The position numbers and the translations under genes were made by a program. The notes under the pieces are model-generated. The model saw only the letters and a list, made by a program, of their open reading frames with translations, was not told the DNA's origin and ran no database searches. From Flavobacteriales bacterium (GTDB lineage Bacteria; Bacteroidota; Bacteroidia; Flavobacteriales_F; PHOS-HE28), in contig CP064979.1 of the NCBI GenBank assembly GCA_016699575.1, positions 1,240,001-1,304,000 on the forward strand: 64,000 bases of DNA, given 5' to 3'. Below are positions 29,604 through 39,289 of the stretch, piece by piece; the stretch's first letter is position 1, and the number at the start of each line of letters is the position of its first letter.

Positions 29604-32273
29604 ATGAGCGAGACGACGGACAAGGCAATACGCCTGAGCAAGGTGGCGCGGGAGTTCAACCAGGGCCTTCACACGGTCGTGGAATTCCTTGCGGCCAAAG
29701 GATACACCGTAGAACAGAACCCGAACGCCAAGATCGGTGCTGCCGAGTACGACCTGCTGCAAGCGCAGTTCGGCACGGACAAGGCAGAGAAAGAAGCCAG
29801 CCAGCAGACCGTGGCCGCCCGCGCCGAGCGCGAGAGCGTGGTGCTCACGAAGGACGGCGCATTGACCAAGGCTGCACCGAAAGTCGAGAAGCCGGTGGCC
29901 CCGCAAACCCCTGCTGCCGAAGCGCCAGCGAAACCAGCGCCGGCGGCACCGCCCACCCCTGCCGCTCCTACGCCCGCTCCTGAACCGGAGACCATCCGCG
30001 CCAAGGTGGAGAAGGCCGAAGGTCCGAAGACCGTAGGCAAGATCGACCTGGCCCCGAAAAAGCCGAAAGCGGAGGAGCCCAAAGCACCCGCACCTGCTCC
30101 TGTTGCCCCAGCGCCCGAGCCGGTGAAGCCTGCGCCCGAGCCAGCCCCTGAGCCGGAGCTCATCCGCGCGAAGTCCGAGAAGCTGGCCGGGGTGAAGAGC
30201 CTCGGCAAGATCGAACTGCCGGTTGAGAAAAAGCCCGAGCCGAGGGGTGAAAGCGAGGAAGCCAAACGCCGCCGCAAGCGCATTGTGAAACCCGGTCCGG
30301 TGAACGTGGACCGCGCCGTGCAGCAGGAAGCTAGCAGGGCCGCCACCGGACGGCCCGGTGAACTGGACGAGAACGCGGTGAAGAAGAAGGTGAGCGAAAC
30401 GCTCGCCCGTCTCACCGGTGGTGGTGGTAAAGGCCGCGGTGCCAAAATGCGACGCGAGAAGCGCGACCAACGTGGCCGTCGCTTCGAAGAAGAACAAGCA
30501 GCACGCGAGCTCGCAGGACAAACGCTGAAGGTGACCGAGTTCGTTACCGCCAGCGAACTGGCCAGCATGATGAGCGTGCCCGTCACCGACATCATCAAGG
30601 CCTGCTTCGCACTGGGCATGATGGTGAGCATCAACCAACGCCTCGATGCCGAAACACTGGCGGTGATCGCCGAGGAATACGGCTTCAAGGTGGAGTTCGT
30701 TGGAGCCGATGTTCAAGAGGACATCGTACAGGAAGCCGACGACGAGGCACGGATCACCGGACGCCCGCCCATCGTTACCGTCATGGGCCACGTGGACCAT
30801 GGCAAAACCTCATTGCTCGACTACATACGCAATGCGAGCGTGGTGGCCGGCGAAGCCGGTGGTATCACGCAGCACATCGGTGCATACAGCGTGACATTGC
30901 CCAATGGCAAGCACATCACCTTCCTCGATACACCGGGCCACGAAGCGTTCACCGCCATGCGTGCGCGCGGAGCGCAGGTCACCGACCTCGCCATCATCGT
31001 CATCTCGGCCGACGACAGTGTGATGCCTCAAACGCGCGAAGCGATCAACCACGCGCAGGCCGCGGGCGTGCCCATGGTGTTCGCCTTCAACAAGATCGAC
31101 AAGCCCGGCGCCAACGCCGAAAAGATCCGCGAGCAGCTCAGCCAGATGAACATCCTGGTCGAAGAGTGGGGCGGCAAGTTCCAGACGCAGGAGATCAGCG
31201 CCAAGAAGGGCACAGGCATCGACCAACTGCTGGAGAAAGTCCTGCTGGAAGCAGAACTGCTCGACCTGAAAGCCGATCCCGGTAAACGCGCCCACGGTGT
31301 GGTGATCGAGAGCACGCTGGAGCAAGGTCGTGGCTACGTGACCACCATTCTCGTGGACAGCGGCACGTTGCGCAAAGGCGACATCATCCTCGCGGGCCAG
31401 TTCAGCGGCCGTGTGCGGAACATGTTCAACGAACGTGGCCAGCAAGTGCTCGAGGCAGGGCCTTCAACACCGGTTTCCATCCTTGGCTTGGACGGCGCAC
31501 CGAACGCGGGTGACACCTTCCAGATCTTCGAGGACGACCGCGACGCGCGCATGATCGCCACGCGCCGCCAGCAACTGCAGCGCGAACAAGGCATCCGCAC
31601 GCACAAGCACATCACCTTGGACGAGATCGGCCGCCGACTCGCGATCGGCGACTTCAAGGAGCTGAACGTGATCGTGAAGGGCGACGTGGACGGCTCGGTG
31701 GAAGCACTGACCGACTCGTTGCTGAAGCTGAGCACCCAGAGCATCAAGGTGAGCGTGATCCACAAAGCCGTGGGCCCGATCGCCGAAAGCGATGTACTGC
31801 TGGCCAGCGCTTCCAATGCCATCATCGTCGGCTTCCAAGTGCGCCCAACACCAGGAGCGCGCAAGTTGGCCGAGACCGAGGAGATCGACATCCGCCTCTA
31901 CTCCATCATCTACGACGCCATCAACGAGATCAAGGCGGCCATGGAGGGCATGCTCGCGCCGAAGGAGGTGGAAAAGGTGGTGGGCACCGCCGAGGTCCGC
32001 GACGTGTTCAAGATCAGCAAGGTGGGCACCGTGGCCGGTTGCTACGTACTGGACGGCAAGATCACGCGCAGCAACCGTGTGCGCCTCATCCGCGACGGCA
32101 TCGTGGTGTACACCGGCGATCTGCAGGACCTCAAGCGGTTCAAGGACGATGTGAAGGAGGTGACGCACGGCTACGAGTGCGGCCTCTCCATCAAGAACTT
32201 CAACGACATCAAGGTCGGCGACAACGTGGAGGCCTTCACCATGGAAGAGGTGAAGCGCACGTTGGAGGGTTGA
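29604..32273 (+). CDS. infB: Translation initiation factor IF-2
   Basis: IF-2 is the GTPase that places initiator tRNA on the 30S subunit and promotes subunit joining. The 889-residue protein starts with an IF2_N domain (KVAREFNQGLHTVVEFLAAKGY). A long Ala/Pro/Lys/Glu-rich linker with three similar repeats (PEPETIRAKVEKAEG..., PEPELIRAKSEKLAG...) follows. A second IF2_N, the G domain (GHVDHGKT at residues 395-402, DTPGHEAFTAM, NKID) and the domains II-IV (VVGTAEVRDVFKISKVGTVAG) complete it. The ATG at 29604 matches the conserved start; an in-frame upstream ATG at 29538 is rejected. It ends back-to-back with the next gene. Confidence 0.96.
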   Translation: MSETTDKAIRLSKVAREFNQGLHTVVEFLAAKGYTVEQNPNAKIGAAEYDLLQAQFGTDKAEKEASQQTVAARAERESVVLTKDGALTKAAPKVEKPVAPQTPAAEAPAKPAPAAPPTPAAPTPAPEPETIRAKVEKAEGPKTVGKIDLAPKKPKAEEPKAPAPAPVAPAPEPVKPAPEPAPEPELIRAKSEKLAGVKSLGKIELPVEKKPEPRGESEEAKRRRKRIVKPGPVNVDRAVQQEASRAATGRPGELDENAVKKKVSETLARLTGGGGKGRGAKMRREKRDQRGRRFEEEQAARELAGQTLKVTEFVTASELASMMSVPVTDIIKACFALGMMVSINQRLDAETLAVIAEEYGFKVEFVGADVQEDIVQEADDEARITGRPPIVTVMGHVDHGKTSLLDYIRNASVVAGEAGGITQHIGAYSVTLPNGKHITFLDTPGHEAFTAMRARGAQVTDLAIIVISADDSVMPQTREAINHAQAAGVPMVFAFNKIDKPGANAEKIREQLSQMNILVEEWGGKFQTQEISAKKGTGIDQLLEKVLLEAELLDLKADPGKRAHGVVIESTLEQGRGYVTTILVDSGTLRKGDIILAGQFSGRVRNMFNERGQQVLEAGPSTPVSILGLDGAPNAGDTFQIFEDDRDARMIATRRQQLQREQGIRTHKHITLDEIGRRLAIGDFKELNVIVKGDVDGSVEALTDSLLKLSTQSIKVSVIHKAVGPIAESDVLLASASNAIIVGFQVRPTPGARKLAETEEIDIRLYSIIYDAINEIKAAMEGMLAPKEVEKVVGTAEVRDVFKISKVGTVAGCYVLDGKITRSNRVRLIRDGIVVYTGDLQDLKRFKDDVKEVTHGYECGLSIKNFNDIKVGDNVEAFTMEEVKRTLEG

Positions 32274-33836
32274 TCAGTGGTCTCTGCCGATCAAGCGCGT
32301 TGCGAATGCACTGGTGGTGACCACCGAATCGGCGGTCATGCGTATGGGTGCACCCCAATGCACGACCACGTCGATGCGCTGGCCCGACCGCATTTCATAC
32401 CCGTCCACATCGGCCGTGTGCGGCTGCCCTTCAATGTCACAGTCCCCACTTGCGCACAGTTGCGTGAACGGGTTCACCTCTGACCGCCACCTCGTTTGGA
32501 AGTATGCCGTATTCGCTTCGTAATTGTCCAGTGAGATGAAGCGTTGGTCGGCGGCAGCGTACCCGCTCATGTGCTTGAACAGACCGATGCGCGGTGATAG
32601 GGTATCGCTGGCCGTTTCGCCCTTCGGTGAAAAGCACAAGGGAAGCACGACCATGCCTTCATTGATCGGCTTCAAGTGGGCGATGTACTCCCCTGCTACC
32701 GCTGCGCAAGCGCCATGCTGAAGATGCCGCACGGTACCAAGCGCTAGCGCAACAAGTCCAACCGCGACGGCGATCGGTCGCGCCAAACGTTGCGGCATTG
32801 GCACGCAAGCCAGCCAAAGCGCGAACACCATCCATGAGATGAGCGCCATGCGTGAAGTGAGATAGGCGCCGCCGGCGAGTTCGTCGTTCACATGGAAGTG
32901 CACCAGCACGCACATCAGCAACAGCGCGAGCAATGGGCCGTTCCGGATGCCGCGCGACTTCCGCACAGTGAACCCCGCAAGGAGCAAGAGACCGATGAAC
33001 ACCATCGACAGCAGACGGAACAACGGCCGCTCCGGTGCGGGGAACACCAACAGATGTTCCATGTGCAACAGGTCCTTTATCGTAGTGGTGTTCAGCTTGT
33101 CCACCAAGAGACCTTGATGGTCGTCGCTCGGCGGCAGGAACACCGCGAACATGATCACGGCGGGGAGCAAAGCCGCCGCAAAACGCCAGGTGAGCACGAG
33201 AAGACCTTTGCGGTCGCCTCGCGTGCGCCGCAGCGCAGGCACAACCATGATCCCCGCACAGAGCAAGGCCACCACGAACGGTACCGGGTGCGTGACCATC
33301 AAAGCAAGGAGCAGCGCACCGCACATCAACGTCCTTTTCCTGGACGGATCGGCGACGAAGCGGTGCAGCGCAGCAATGGTCCAGAACAACAGCGCCAAGC
33401 CCAGGCAGAAATTGAAGAAGCCGTAGAGCAAGTGGTAGTTGAAGACGGACACGAAGACCAGTGACGAAAGCCAAGGTGTGCCTGCGCTCAAAGCGCGCAC
33501 CGCCTGCTTGAACCCGAACGCGAGCAGTAACACATAAGCACTCACCAACACCTTCTCGGCTACCACTGCCGGGAAGAGTTTCAGCAATCCCGCAAGCAGC
33601 AGGTTCCCCGTCCAGTTGGGCGAGAAGTCGGTGTTCAGCGTAAAGAACCTGCCATAGCCCAAAGCATCATCGCCCCAGAGTTCGAGCAGGATGCGTGCAT
33701 TGTAAAGGTGGCTGGGGCCGTCTTGGGTCAAGAAGACCGGCAAACGCCACACAGCAAAAAGGCTCGTAGCCAAGAGCAGCAGGAACAACGCGCGTTCCCA
33801 GCGGTCGTTGGTGGCGGTGGGCGGGTTCCGTTCCAT
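32274..33836 (-). CDS. Multi-pass membrane protein, GT-C-like, function unknown
   Basis: The 520-residue product has about ten hydrophobic helices. An early loop after helix 1 has FLTQDGPSHLYNARIL, in the position where GT-C glycosyltransferases carry acidic catalytic residues. A soluble C-terminal domain follows the last helix (VVLPLCFSPKGE ... EMRSGQRIDVVVHWG). The layout resembles dolichyl- or polyprenyl-phosphate-sugar transferases, but I see no family-specific motif. Its stop directly follows that of infB on the opposite strand, and the SPOR gene lies 37 bases upstream of its start. Confidence 0.65.
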   Translation of the reverse strand: MERNPPTATNDRWERALFLLLLATSLFAVWRLPVFLTQDGPSHLYNARILLELWGDDALGYGRFFTLNTDFSPNWTGNLLLAGLLKLFPAVVAEKVLVSAYVLLLAFGFKQAVRALSAGTPWLSSLVFVSVFNYHLLYGFFNFCLGLALLFWTIAALHRFVADPSRKRTLMCGALLLALMVTHPVPFVVALLCAGIMVVPALRRTRGDRKGLLVLTWRFAAALLPAVIMFAVFLPPSDDHQGLLVDKLNTTTIKDLLHMEHLLVFPAPERPLFRLLSMVFIGLLLLAGFTVRKSRGIRNGPLLALLLMCVLVHFHVNDELAGGAYLTSRMALISWMVFALWLACVPMPQRLARPIAVAVGLVALALGTVRHLQHGACAAVAGEYIAHLKPINEGMVVLPLCFSPKGETASDTLSPRIGLFKHMSGYAAADQRFISLDNYEANTAYFQTRWRSEVNPFTQLCASGDCDIEGQPHTADVDGYEMRSGQRIDVVVHWGAPIRMTADSVVTTSAFATRLIGRDH

Positions 33837-33873
33837 CGGGCCTGGCCGCCGACGTTGGGGTGAAGCGATGCGC

Positions 33874-34353
33874 CTACTTCACGTCCGGGATGCGCGGCAA
33901 TTCGATCTCATCCGGCACGATGTAGCACCCCGGGTATTCGGCCTTCAGCACATCGCGCAGCTTCTCCGCCTCCAGTCGTGTGCGCAGGTCGCCCACACGT
34001 ATGCGGAAGTTGGGCGCCAAGTAGCTCTCATAGCCGCCAACATCCGGGTGCTTCACCAAGAAGGATCGGCGCATCTCCCGAGCTTTGTCGCGGTCGCTGC
34101 CGAGGAAGATCTGCACCCGGAAACCCTTGAGCGGATGTTTGTGCGCCGCGTACTGGCCCATGAGCTTCGCGATCCGCTCATCCTGTTCGATGGTGACATC
34201 ACCAACAGCCACCACAGGGGTGTCGGTCCTGGCCGATGCGTCACGTACGGTTCCGGCCACCCGGTCCCGCGCTGGCAGATCCTTCTCCGAACCATCCTGG
34301 CCGAACCCAAGCAGAGAAACGAAGAACAGCAGGGGCAGTACGAACAAACGCAT
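33874..34353 (-). CDS. SPOR-domain protein
   Basis: The 159-residue product has a signal peptide (LFVLPLLFFVSLLGFGQ), a linker, and a C-terminal SPOR domain: GFRVQIFLGSDRDKAREMRRSFL, then YLAPNFRIRVGDLRTRLEAEKLRDVLKAEYPGCYIV. SPOR domains bind denuded peptidoglycan glycan strands, often at division sites. The ATG at 34353 is chosen because a perfect TAGCTTTG -7 box (34363-34370, minus strand) overlaps the other possible ATG at 34365. It is probably co-transcribed with the membrane protein gene downstream. Confidence 0.85.
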   Translation of the reverse strand: MRLFVLPLLFFVSLLGFGQDGSEKDLPARDRVAGTVRDASARTDTPVVAVGDVTIEQDERIAKLMGQYAAHKHPLKGFRVQIFLGSDRDKAREMRRSFLVKHPDVGGYESYLAPNFRIRVGDLRTRLEAEKLRDVLKAEYPGCYIVPDEIELPRIPDVK

Positions 34354-34362
34354 CACGGCGGC

Positions 34363-34370
34363 CAAAGCTA
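34363..34370 (-). promoter_or_regulatory. -7 box (TAGCTTTG) of the SPOR gene
   Basis: This is a perfect TAnnTTTG match on the minus strand, nine bases before the ATG at 34353. It decides the start because it covers the alternative ATG at 34365. Confidence 0.55.
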
Positions 34371-34566
34371 ACGGCGTACCAATGCGGACTTGTGTTCACC
34401 GCTCTCGTCGAGCAGGATGAAAAGAAGAACGAGCGCACGGGACATCCCCACGATTCCACAACCGGCTGTCAGCGCAATTCGTCATGACTTTCCAAGCGCA
34501 CGATCCATCCGGCGTTCGACCCCGCACGATCAGGCCCATCGCGGGCTGTAGTGCATCGGCCTTTTC

Positions 34567-34581
34567 TTAGAACGCTTCTAA
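34567..34581. promoter_or_regulatory. Palindromic operator candidate TTAGAA-CGC-TTCTAA
   Basis: This is a perfect six-base inverted repeat with a three-base spacer in the otherwise gene-free 335 bases before the respiratory operon. It lies about 58 bases upstream of the -7 box, a position suited to an activator. I cannot assign it to a regulator family. Confidence 0.45.
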
Positions 34582-34638
34582 ATAGAGAGCGCCCGGGGAC
34601 ATGTCATGCGATCGTCATGGAGCGAAAGCATCGGCTTC

Positions 34639-34646
34639 TATTTTTG
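34639..34646 (+). promoter_or_regulatory. -7 box (TATTTTTG) of the act-cox operon
   Basis: This is a perfect TAnnTTTG match ending 42 bases before the actA ATG at 34689. The rest of 34371-34688 shows no gene. Confidence 0.6.
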
Positions 34647-34688
34647 CGCGCGATCAACGGAGGGTGCTCTCCCGCTAAAACTTCAGGA

Positions 34689-36008
34689 ATGCCGCGCCAG
34701 TCAAGGATTTCCCGACTTTCAACGACACTCCTTAGCGCACTCTTCCTGTTCCTGCTTGCGGCCTCGCCCAACGCAGCCTCCGCCCAGAAGGACGAAGCGG
34801 TGTATGCCGCTGGCGAGAAGCTCTTCAAGGGAAACTGCGGTAGCTGCCATAAGCCGATCGACCCTATGACCGGTCCCGGCTTGCAGGGCGCCAGAGCACG
34901 TTGGGAAGGCAAAGGCGACATCTACGCTTGGGTCAAGAACAGCCAGGCCTACATCAAAACCGGCAACTCCTACGCAGCTGAGCTCTTTGCTACTTGGAAG
35001 AACAGCGTGATGACGCCGCAGGCGCTCACGAACGAGGAGATCGACGCCATCCTGCACTATGCGGACAATTATGCACCGCCGCTTCCTCCGCCACCTCCTC
35101 CGGGTGAGGATATTGCTGTGGGTGATGACAACAGCCTCCTCATCTGGCTGATCATCCTGGCCATCCTCTTCGCCATTGTGGCCATGAGCGTGGGTGGTGT
35201 GAAGCGGCAATTGGACAGCGCCCTGAGCGAGCAGCAAGGCAAAGGCCCCCTGCCCGATCAAACGATATGGCAGCGCTTCTACGACTGGTGCGGGAACCAC
35301 AAGTACTGGGCGAGCGTCATCGGCATCTTCCTCTTCTGCTTCCTGATCACCAAGGGCTACATCTGGGCCATGAACATCGCGGTGTACGGCGGTGAGGACG
35401 TGGAGCATTACCACCCTAGCCAGCCCATCGCTTTCAACCACACTCTGCACGCCGGTGCGGCCAAGGACCGGAACCTGGAGATCAATTGCCAGTACTGCCA
35501 CAGCAGCGCCGAGAAGAGCAAGCACGCCGGCATCCCCAGCACCAACGTTTGCATGAACTGCCACAAGGCGGTGAACAAGGGCCGAACTGACGAGGGCACG
35601 GCCGACATCCAGAAGATCTACGCGGCCGTGGGCTGGGACGGCAAGGAGTACACCGGCGAGGAGAAGCCCATTGTATGGAACAAGGTGCACAACCTGCCCG
35701 ACCACGTGTACTTCAGCCATGCGCAGCACGTAGCCGTTGGCAAACTGGAGTGCCAGCAGTGCCACGGCCCCATCGACAAGGAGATGAAGGAAGCCGAGCA
35801 GTGGGCACCCCTCACCATGGCGTGGTGCATCGACTGCCACAACCAGAAGGAGATCAAGCTGGACGGCAACGGCGGCTACTACGACGAGATCAAGCATCGC
35901 CTCTATGGCACCGACCTGGGCCATAAGGAGCTGAAGGAGTATTTGGAAGACGGGAAGATCACCGTGAAGGAGCTTGGTGGCTGGGAATGCGCCAAGTGCC
36001 ACTACTGA
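34689..36008 (+). CDS. actA: Alternative complex III subunit ActA, multiheme cytochrome c fused to a monoheme domain
   Basis: ActA is the periplasmic heme subunit of the quinol-oxidising alternative complex III. The 439-residue protein has a signal peptide (to ASAQ), an N-terminal monoheme domain (CGSCHK, with MTPQALTNEEIDAIL), a Pro-rich linker, a membrane helix (LLIWLIILAILFAIVAM), a second helix and the pentaheme region (CQYCH, CMNCH, CQQCH, CIDCH, CAKCH). Six CxxCH motifs are visible. Bacteroidota ActA often has this fusion. The start at 34689 fits the signal peptide. It is the first gene of actABCDEF-coxBA. Confidence 0.94.
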   Translation: MPRQSRISRLSTTLLSALFLFLLAASPNAASAQKDEAVYAAGEKLFKGNCGSCHKPIDPMTGPGLQGARARWEGKGDIYAWVKNSQAYIKTGNSYAAELFATWKNSVMTPQALTNEEIDAILHYADNYAPPLPPPPPPGEDIAVGDDNSLLIWLIILAILFAIVAMSVGGVKRQLDSALSEQQGKGPLPDQTIWQRFYDWCGNHKYWASVIGIFLFCFLITKGYIWAMNIAVYGGEDVEHYHPSQPIAFNHTLHAGAAKDRNLEINCQYCHSSAEKSKHAGIPSTNVCMNCHKAVNKGRTDEGTADIQKIYAAVGWDGKEYTGEEKPIVWNKVHNLPDHVYFSHAQHVAVGKLECQQCHGPIDKEMKEAEQWAPLTMAWCIDCHNQKEIKLDGNGGYYDEIKHRLYGTDLGHKELKEYLEDGKITVKELGGWECAKCHY

Positions 36009-36031
36009 TCCTGAACACGCGCCAAGCGACC

Positions 36032-39000
36032 ATGCCGAGCAACAACCACTACTGGACCGACCTCGCCGACCTCCACGGCAACGAAGCCGTGGCCAAGGCC
36101 CGCGCGGACGAGTTCCCCACGCAACTGCCCGCCATCGATGCGGTGCTGGGCGACAGCAAGTTGACCGGCGCCACCACGGGCCGCCGCGACTTCCTCAAGT
36201 TCCTGGGCTTCGGCATCGGTGCCGCCACCCTGGCCGCTTGCGAAACGCCGGTGGTGAAGAGCATTCCGTACGTGAACAAGCCGGAGGAGATCACCCCCGG
36301 CGTGGCCAACTGGTACGCGAGCACCTACTACGATGGCAGCGACTACGCCAGCGTACTGGTGAAGACCCGCGAAGGCCGCCCCATCCATATCAAGGGCAAC
36401 CCGCGCTTCGGTATCAACACCCGTCCGGCCAAGGACGAGAAGGATGCCCTGCGCAGCCGCAGCATGGTGAACGCGCGCATCAACAGCAGCGTCATCACCC
36501 TGTACGATGGACAGCGCCTGCGCAACCCTGTGCTGAACGGTGCCGACGCCACTTGGGCAGACGTTGACAAGGCCGTTGCAGCTGAACTGGACAAGGCCGC
36601 TGCCGCCGACAAGCGCATTGTGGTGCTCACCAGCACCATCATCAGTCCCAGCACCAAGGCCGCCGTTGCGAAGCTTCAAGCCAAGTACGCCGCAGGTCCC
36701 GATGGCGCCGGCAGCTTGGTGGAGCATGTGCAGTACGACACCATCAGCTATAGCGGTGTCACCAACGCCAACCTGAAGAGCTTCGGTAAGCGCGTGATGC
36801 CGAGCTACGACCTCACCAAAGCCGATGTGCTGGTGAGCTTCGGCGCCGACTTCCTCAGCAGCTGGGGCAGCACCACCGAGCACGGCTGGCAGTACGCCGA
36901 GCGCCGTAAACCCGGCAACATGAGCCGCCACTGGCAGTTCGAGAGCCGCATGAGCATGAGCGGGGCCAGTGCCGACGAGCGCGTGATGCTGAAGCCTAGC
37001 GAGGTGAACGCAGCGCTGATCGCCCTGCACGACGAGATCGCCAAAGCCACCGGTGGAACGACCGCTGGCGGTGGTGCCGCAAGTGATGAAGTGAAGCACG
37101 CGGCGAAGGAGCTGCTCGCCGCCAAAGGCCGCAGCGTAGTGCTGTCAGGCGAGAACAACGAAGGCGTGCAGGTGTTGGTGAACCACATCAACGCGATGCT
37201 GGGCAACTACGGCAGCACCATCGATCTGGCCAACCCCACCAGCTTCTGCCAAGGCGACGACGCCAAGGTGGCGCAACTGGTGAAGGACATGAATGCCGGC
37301 GCGGTGGGCGTGCTGCTCATCAGCGGCGTGAACCCGGCCTACACCTTGGCCAACGCGGCCGAGTTCAAGACCGGCCTGGGCAAGTGCTTCAGTGTGAGCT
37401 TCAGCAGCTACGCGGACGAGACCGCCAGCGCGTGCAATGCCATCTGCCCCGACCACCACTGGTTGGAGAGCTGGAACGACGCCATGCCGAAGCCGGGCCG
37501 CTACGCCGTGGTGCAGCCCACCATCAAGAACATTTGGAACACCCGCCAGTGGCAGGAGAGCATCCTGCGTTGGAGCGGGGACAACAGCAGCTACTACGAT
37601 TTCATCCGCGCCAATTGGCAGGCGAACATGGGCGGTGTGGCCGACTTCGGCAACGCGTGGAACATGAGCGTGCACAACGGCGTGTACGATGCTTACACCA
37701 ACCCTGCTGAAGCATCCGCGTTCGCTGGGGATGTAAGCGCCGCCGCAACCGACGCGAAGAGCGCGACGAAGGGCGGTGAGTGGGAGGTGAGCTTGTACGA
37801 GAAAGAAGGCATCGGCAACGGTTTGCACGCCAACAACCCATGGTTGCAGGAGCTGCCCGACCCCATCAGCAAAGTCACCTGGGACAACTACGTGTGCATG
37901 GCACCCGAGGATCTCATCGGCCTGTTGGGCTGGGAGATGAACGGTGCCAGCGTGCGCAACCTGTACATCGGCGAGCAGAGCCCCGCGCACGTGGCGAAAG
38001 TCACAGTGAACGGTGTTGAACTGGAGCTACCGGTGGTCCCAAGCCCGGGCCAAGCCCCCAAGAGCGTGAGCATCGCAATGGGTTATGGCCGTGGTGCCAA
38101 TGGCGAGAAAGTGGGCTTGGCCGCCACCGTGGACGGTGTGCCCGTGGGCAAAAGCGCCTACCCCTTCACCAGCATGGTGGGTGGATCGGTCAGCTACAGC
38201 GGTGCTGGCGCGGTGAGCCTCACGGGCGGCACCTATGCCCTGGCCCTCGCGCAAACGCACATGACGGCCATGGACCGTCACAGCATCGCGAAGGAGACCA
38301 CGCAGGAAGTTTGGGCCGAGCACAAAGGCAAGGAAGTGGGCGGCTACAACGAGCCGCACAAACTGGTGGTGCACGAAGACGTGAACGGTGACGGCACCAT
38401 CAATTCCCAGGACAAGAAGCCGACGAGCGAATTCGACCTCTGGACCGCGCATCCGGTCGCCCAAGTGGGCCACCGCTGGGGCATGAACATCGACCTGAAC
38501 AGTTGTTCGGGCTGCGGTGCGTGCATCACGGCGTGCACAGCGGAGAACAACGTGTCAGTAGTGGGCAAGGACGAAGTGCGCCGCAGCCGCGACATGCACT
38601 GGCTGCGTTTGGACCGCTACTACAGCAGCGACATGACGCACGCTGCGGGCAAGGAGGCCGGTCTCGGCAAGATCGACCGCTTCCTGGAAATGGAAGTGCC
38701 GAGCCGCAACCCGAAGGTGTTCATGATGCCGGTGATGTGCCAGCACTGCAACCACGCACCGTGCGAAACGGTGTGCCCGGTGGCGGCCACCACGCACAGC
38801 AACGAGGGCCTCAACCAGATGGCCTACAACCGTTGCATCGGCACGCGTTACTGCGCCAACAACTGCCCCTACAAGGTGCGCCGTTTCAACTGGTTCAACT
38901 ATGTCACCGAGCGCTTCGCCGAAGTGAACCCCGCATGGGACGATCTCGGCCGCATGGTGCTGAACCCCGACGTGGTGGTGCGCAGCCGCGGTGTCATCGA

Positions 39001-39274
39001 GAAGTGCAGCCTCTGTGTGCAAAGCATCCAGGCCGGTAAGCTCCAAGCCAAGAAGGAAGGCCGCCCGGTGAAGGACGGCGACATCCAGACGGCGTGCATG
39101 GCCGCTTGCGGAACGGGCGCCATCACCTTCGGCGACCTGAACGACAAGGACAGCAACGTGGCGCAGCTCGCTGCCGATGAGCGCGCCTACGGCATGCTCG
39201 ACGAGATCGGCGTGCAGCCCAACATCAGCTACATGACCCTCGTGCGCAACACGCACGGTGGCGCGCACCACTAA
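36032..39274 (+). CDS. actB: Alternative complex III subunit ActB, molybdopterin-oxidoreductase-like with Fe-S domain
   Basis: ActB has the fold of molybdopterin oxidoreductases joined to a ferredoxin-like part; in characterised complexes the N-terminal half has no cofactor. The 1080-residue protein has a TAT-like signal, GRRDFLKFLGFGIGAATLAAC with the twin Arg at residues 51-52, set well inside the N-terminus as in the TAT-variant family. The C-terminal third holds four Fe-S clusters' cysteine sets: CSGCGACITAC, CQHCNHAPCETVCPV, CIGTRYCANNCPY and CSLCVQSI with CMAACG. A DVNGDGTINSQD loop resembling an EF-hand precedes them. It follows actA by 23 bases. Confidence 0.95.
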   Translation: MPSNNHYWTDLADLHGNEAVAKARADEFPTQLPAIDAVLGDSKLTGATTGRRDFLKFLGFGIGAATLAACETPVVKSIPYVNKPEEITPGVANWYASTYYDGSDYASVLVKTREGRPIHIKGNPRFGINTRPAKDEKDALRSRSMVNARINSSVITLYDGQRLRNPVLNGADATWADVDKAVAAELDKAAAADKRIVVLTSTIISPSTKAAVAKLQAKYAAGPDGAGSLVEHVQYDTISYSGVTNANLKSFGKRVMPSYDLTKADVLVSFGADFLSSWGSTTEHGWQYAERRKPGNMSRHWQFESRMSMSGASADERVMLKPSEVNAALIALHDEIAKATGGTTAGGGAASDEVKHAAKELLAAKGRSVVLSGENNEGVQVLVNHINAMLGNYGSTIDLANPTSFCQGDDAKVAQLVKDMNAGAVGVLLISGVNPAYTLANAAEFKTGLGKCFSVSFSSYADETASACNAICPDHHWLESWNDAMPKPGRYAVVQPTIKNIWNTRQWQESILRWSGDNSSYYDFIRANWQANMGGVADFGNAWNMSVHNGVYDAYTNPAEASAFAGDVSAAATDAKSATKGGEWEVSLYEKEGIGNGLHANNPWLQELPDPISKVTWDNYVCMAPEDLIGLLGWEMNGASVRNLYIGEQSPAHVAKVTVNGVELELPVVPSPGQAPKSVSIAMGYGRGANGEKVGLAATVDGVPVGKSAYPFTSMVGGSVSYSGAGAVSLTGGTYALALAQTHMTAMDRHSIAKETTQEVWAEHKGKEVGGYNEPHKLVVHEDVNGDGTINSQDKKPTSEFDLWTAHPVAQVGHRWGMNIDLNSCSGCGACITACTAENNVSVVGKDEVRRSRDMHWLRLDRYYSSDMTHAAGKEAGLGKIDRFLEMEVPSRNPKVFMMPVMCQHCNHAPCETVCPVAATTHSNEGLNQMAYNRCIGTRYCANNCPYKVRRFNWFNYVTERFAEVNPAWDDLGRMVLNPDVVVRSRGVIEKCSLCVQSIQAGKLQAKKEGRPVKDGDIQTACMAACGTGAITFGDLNDKDSNVAQLAADERAYGMLDEIGVQPNISYMTLVRNTHGGAHH

Positions 39275-39289
39275 GAAGCACAGGACCAC

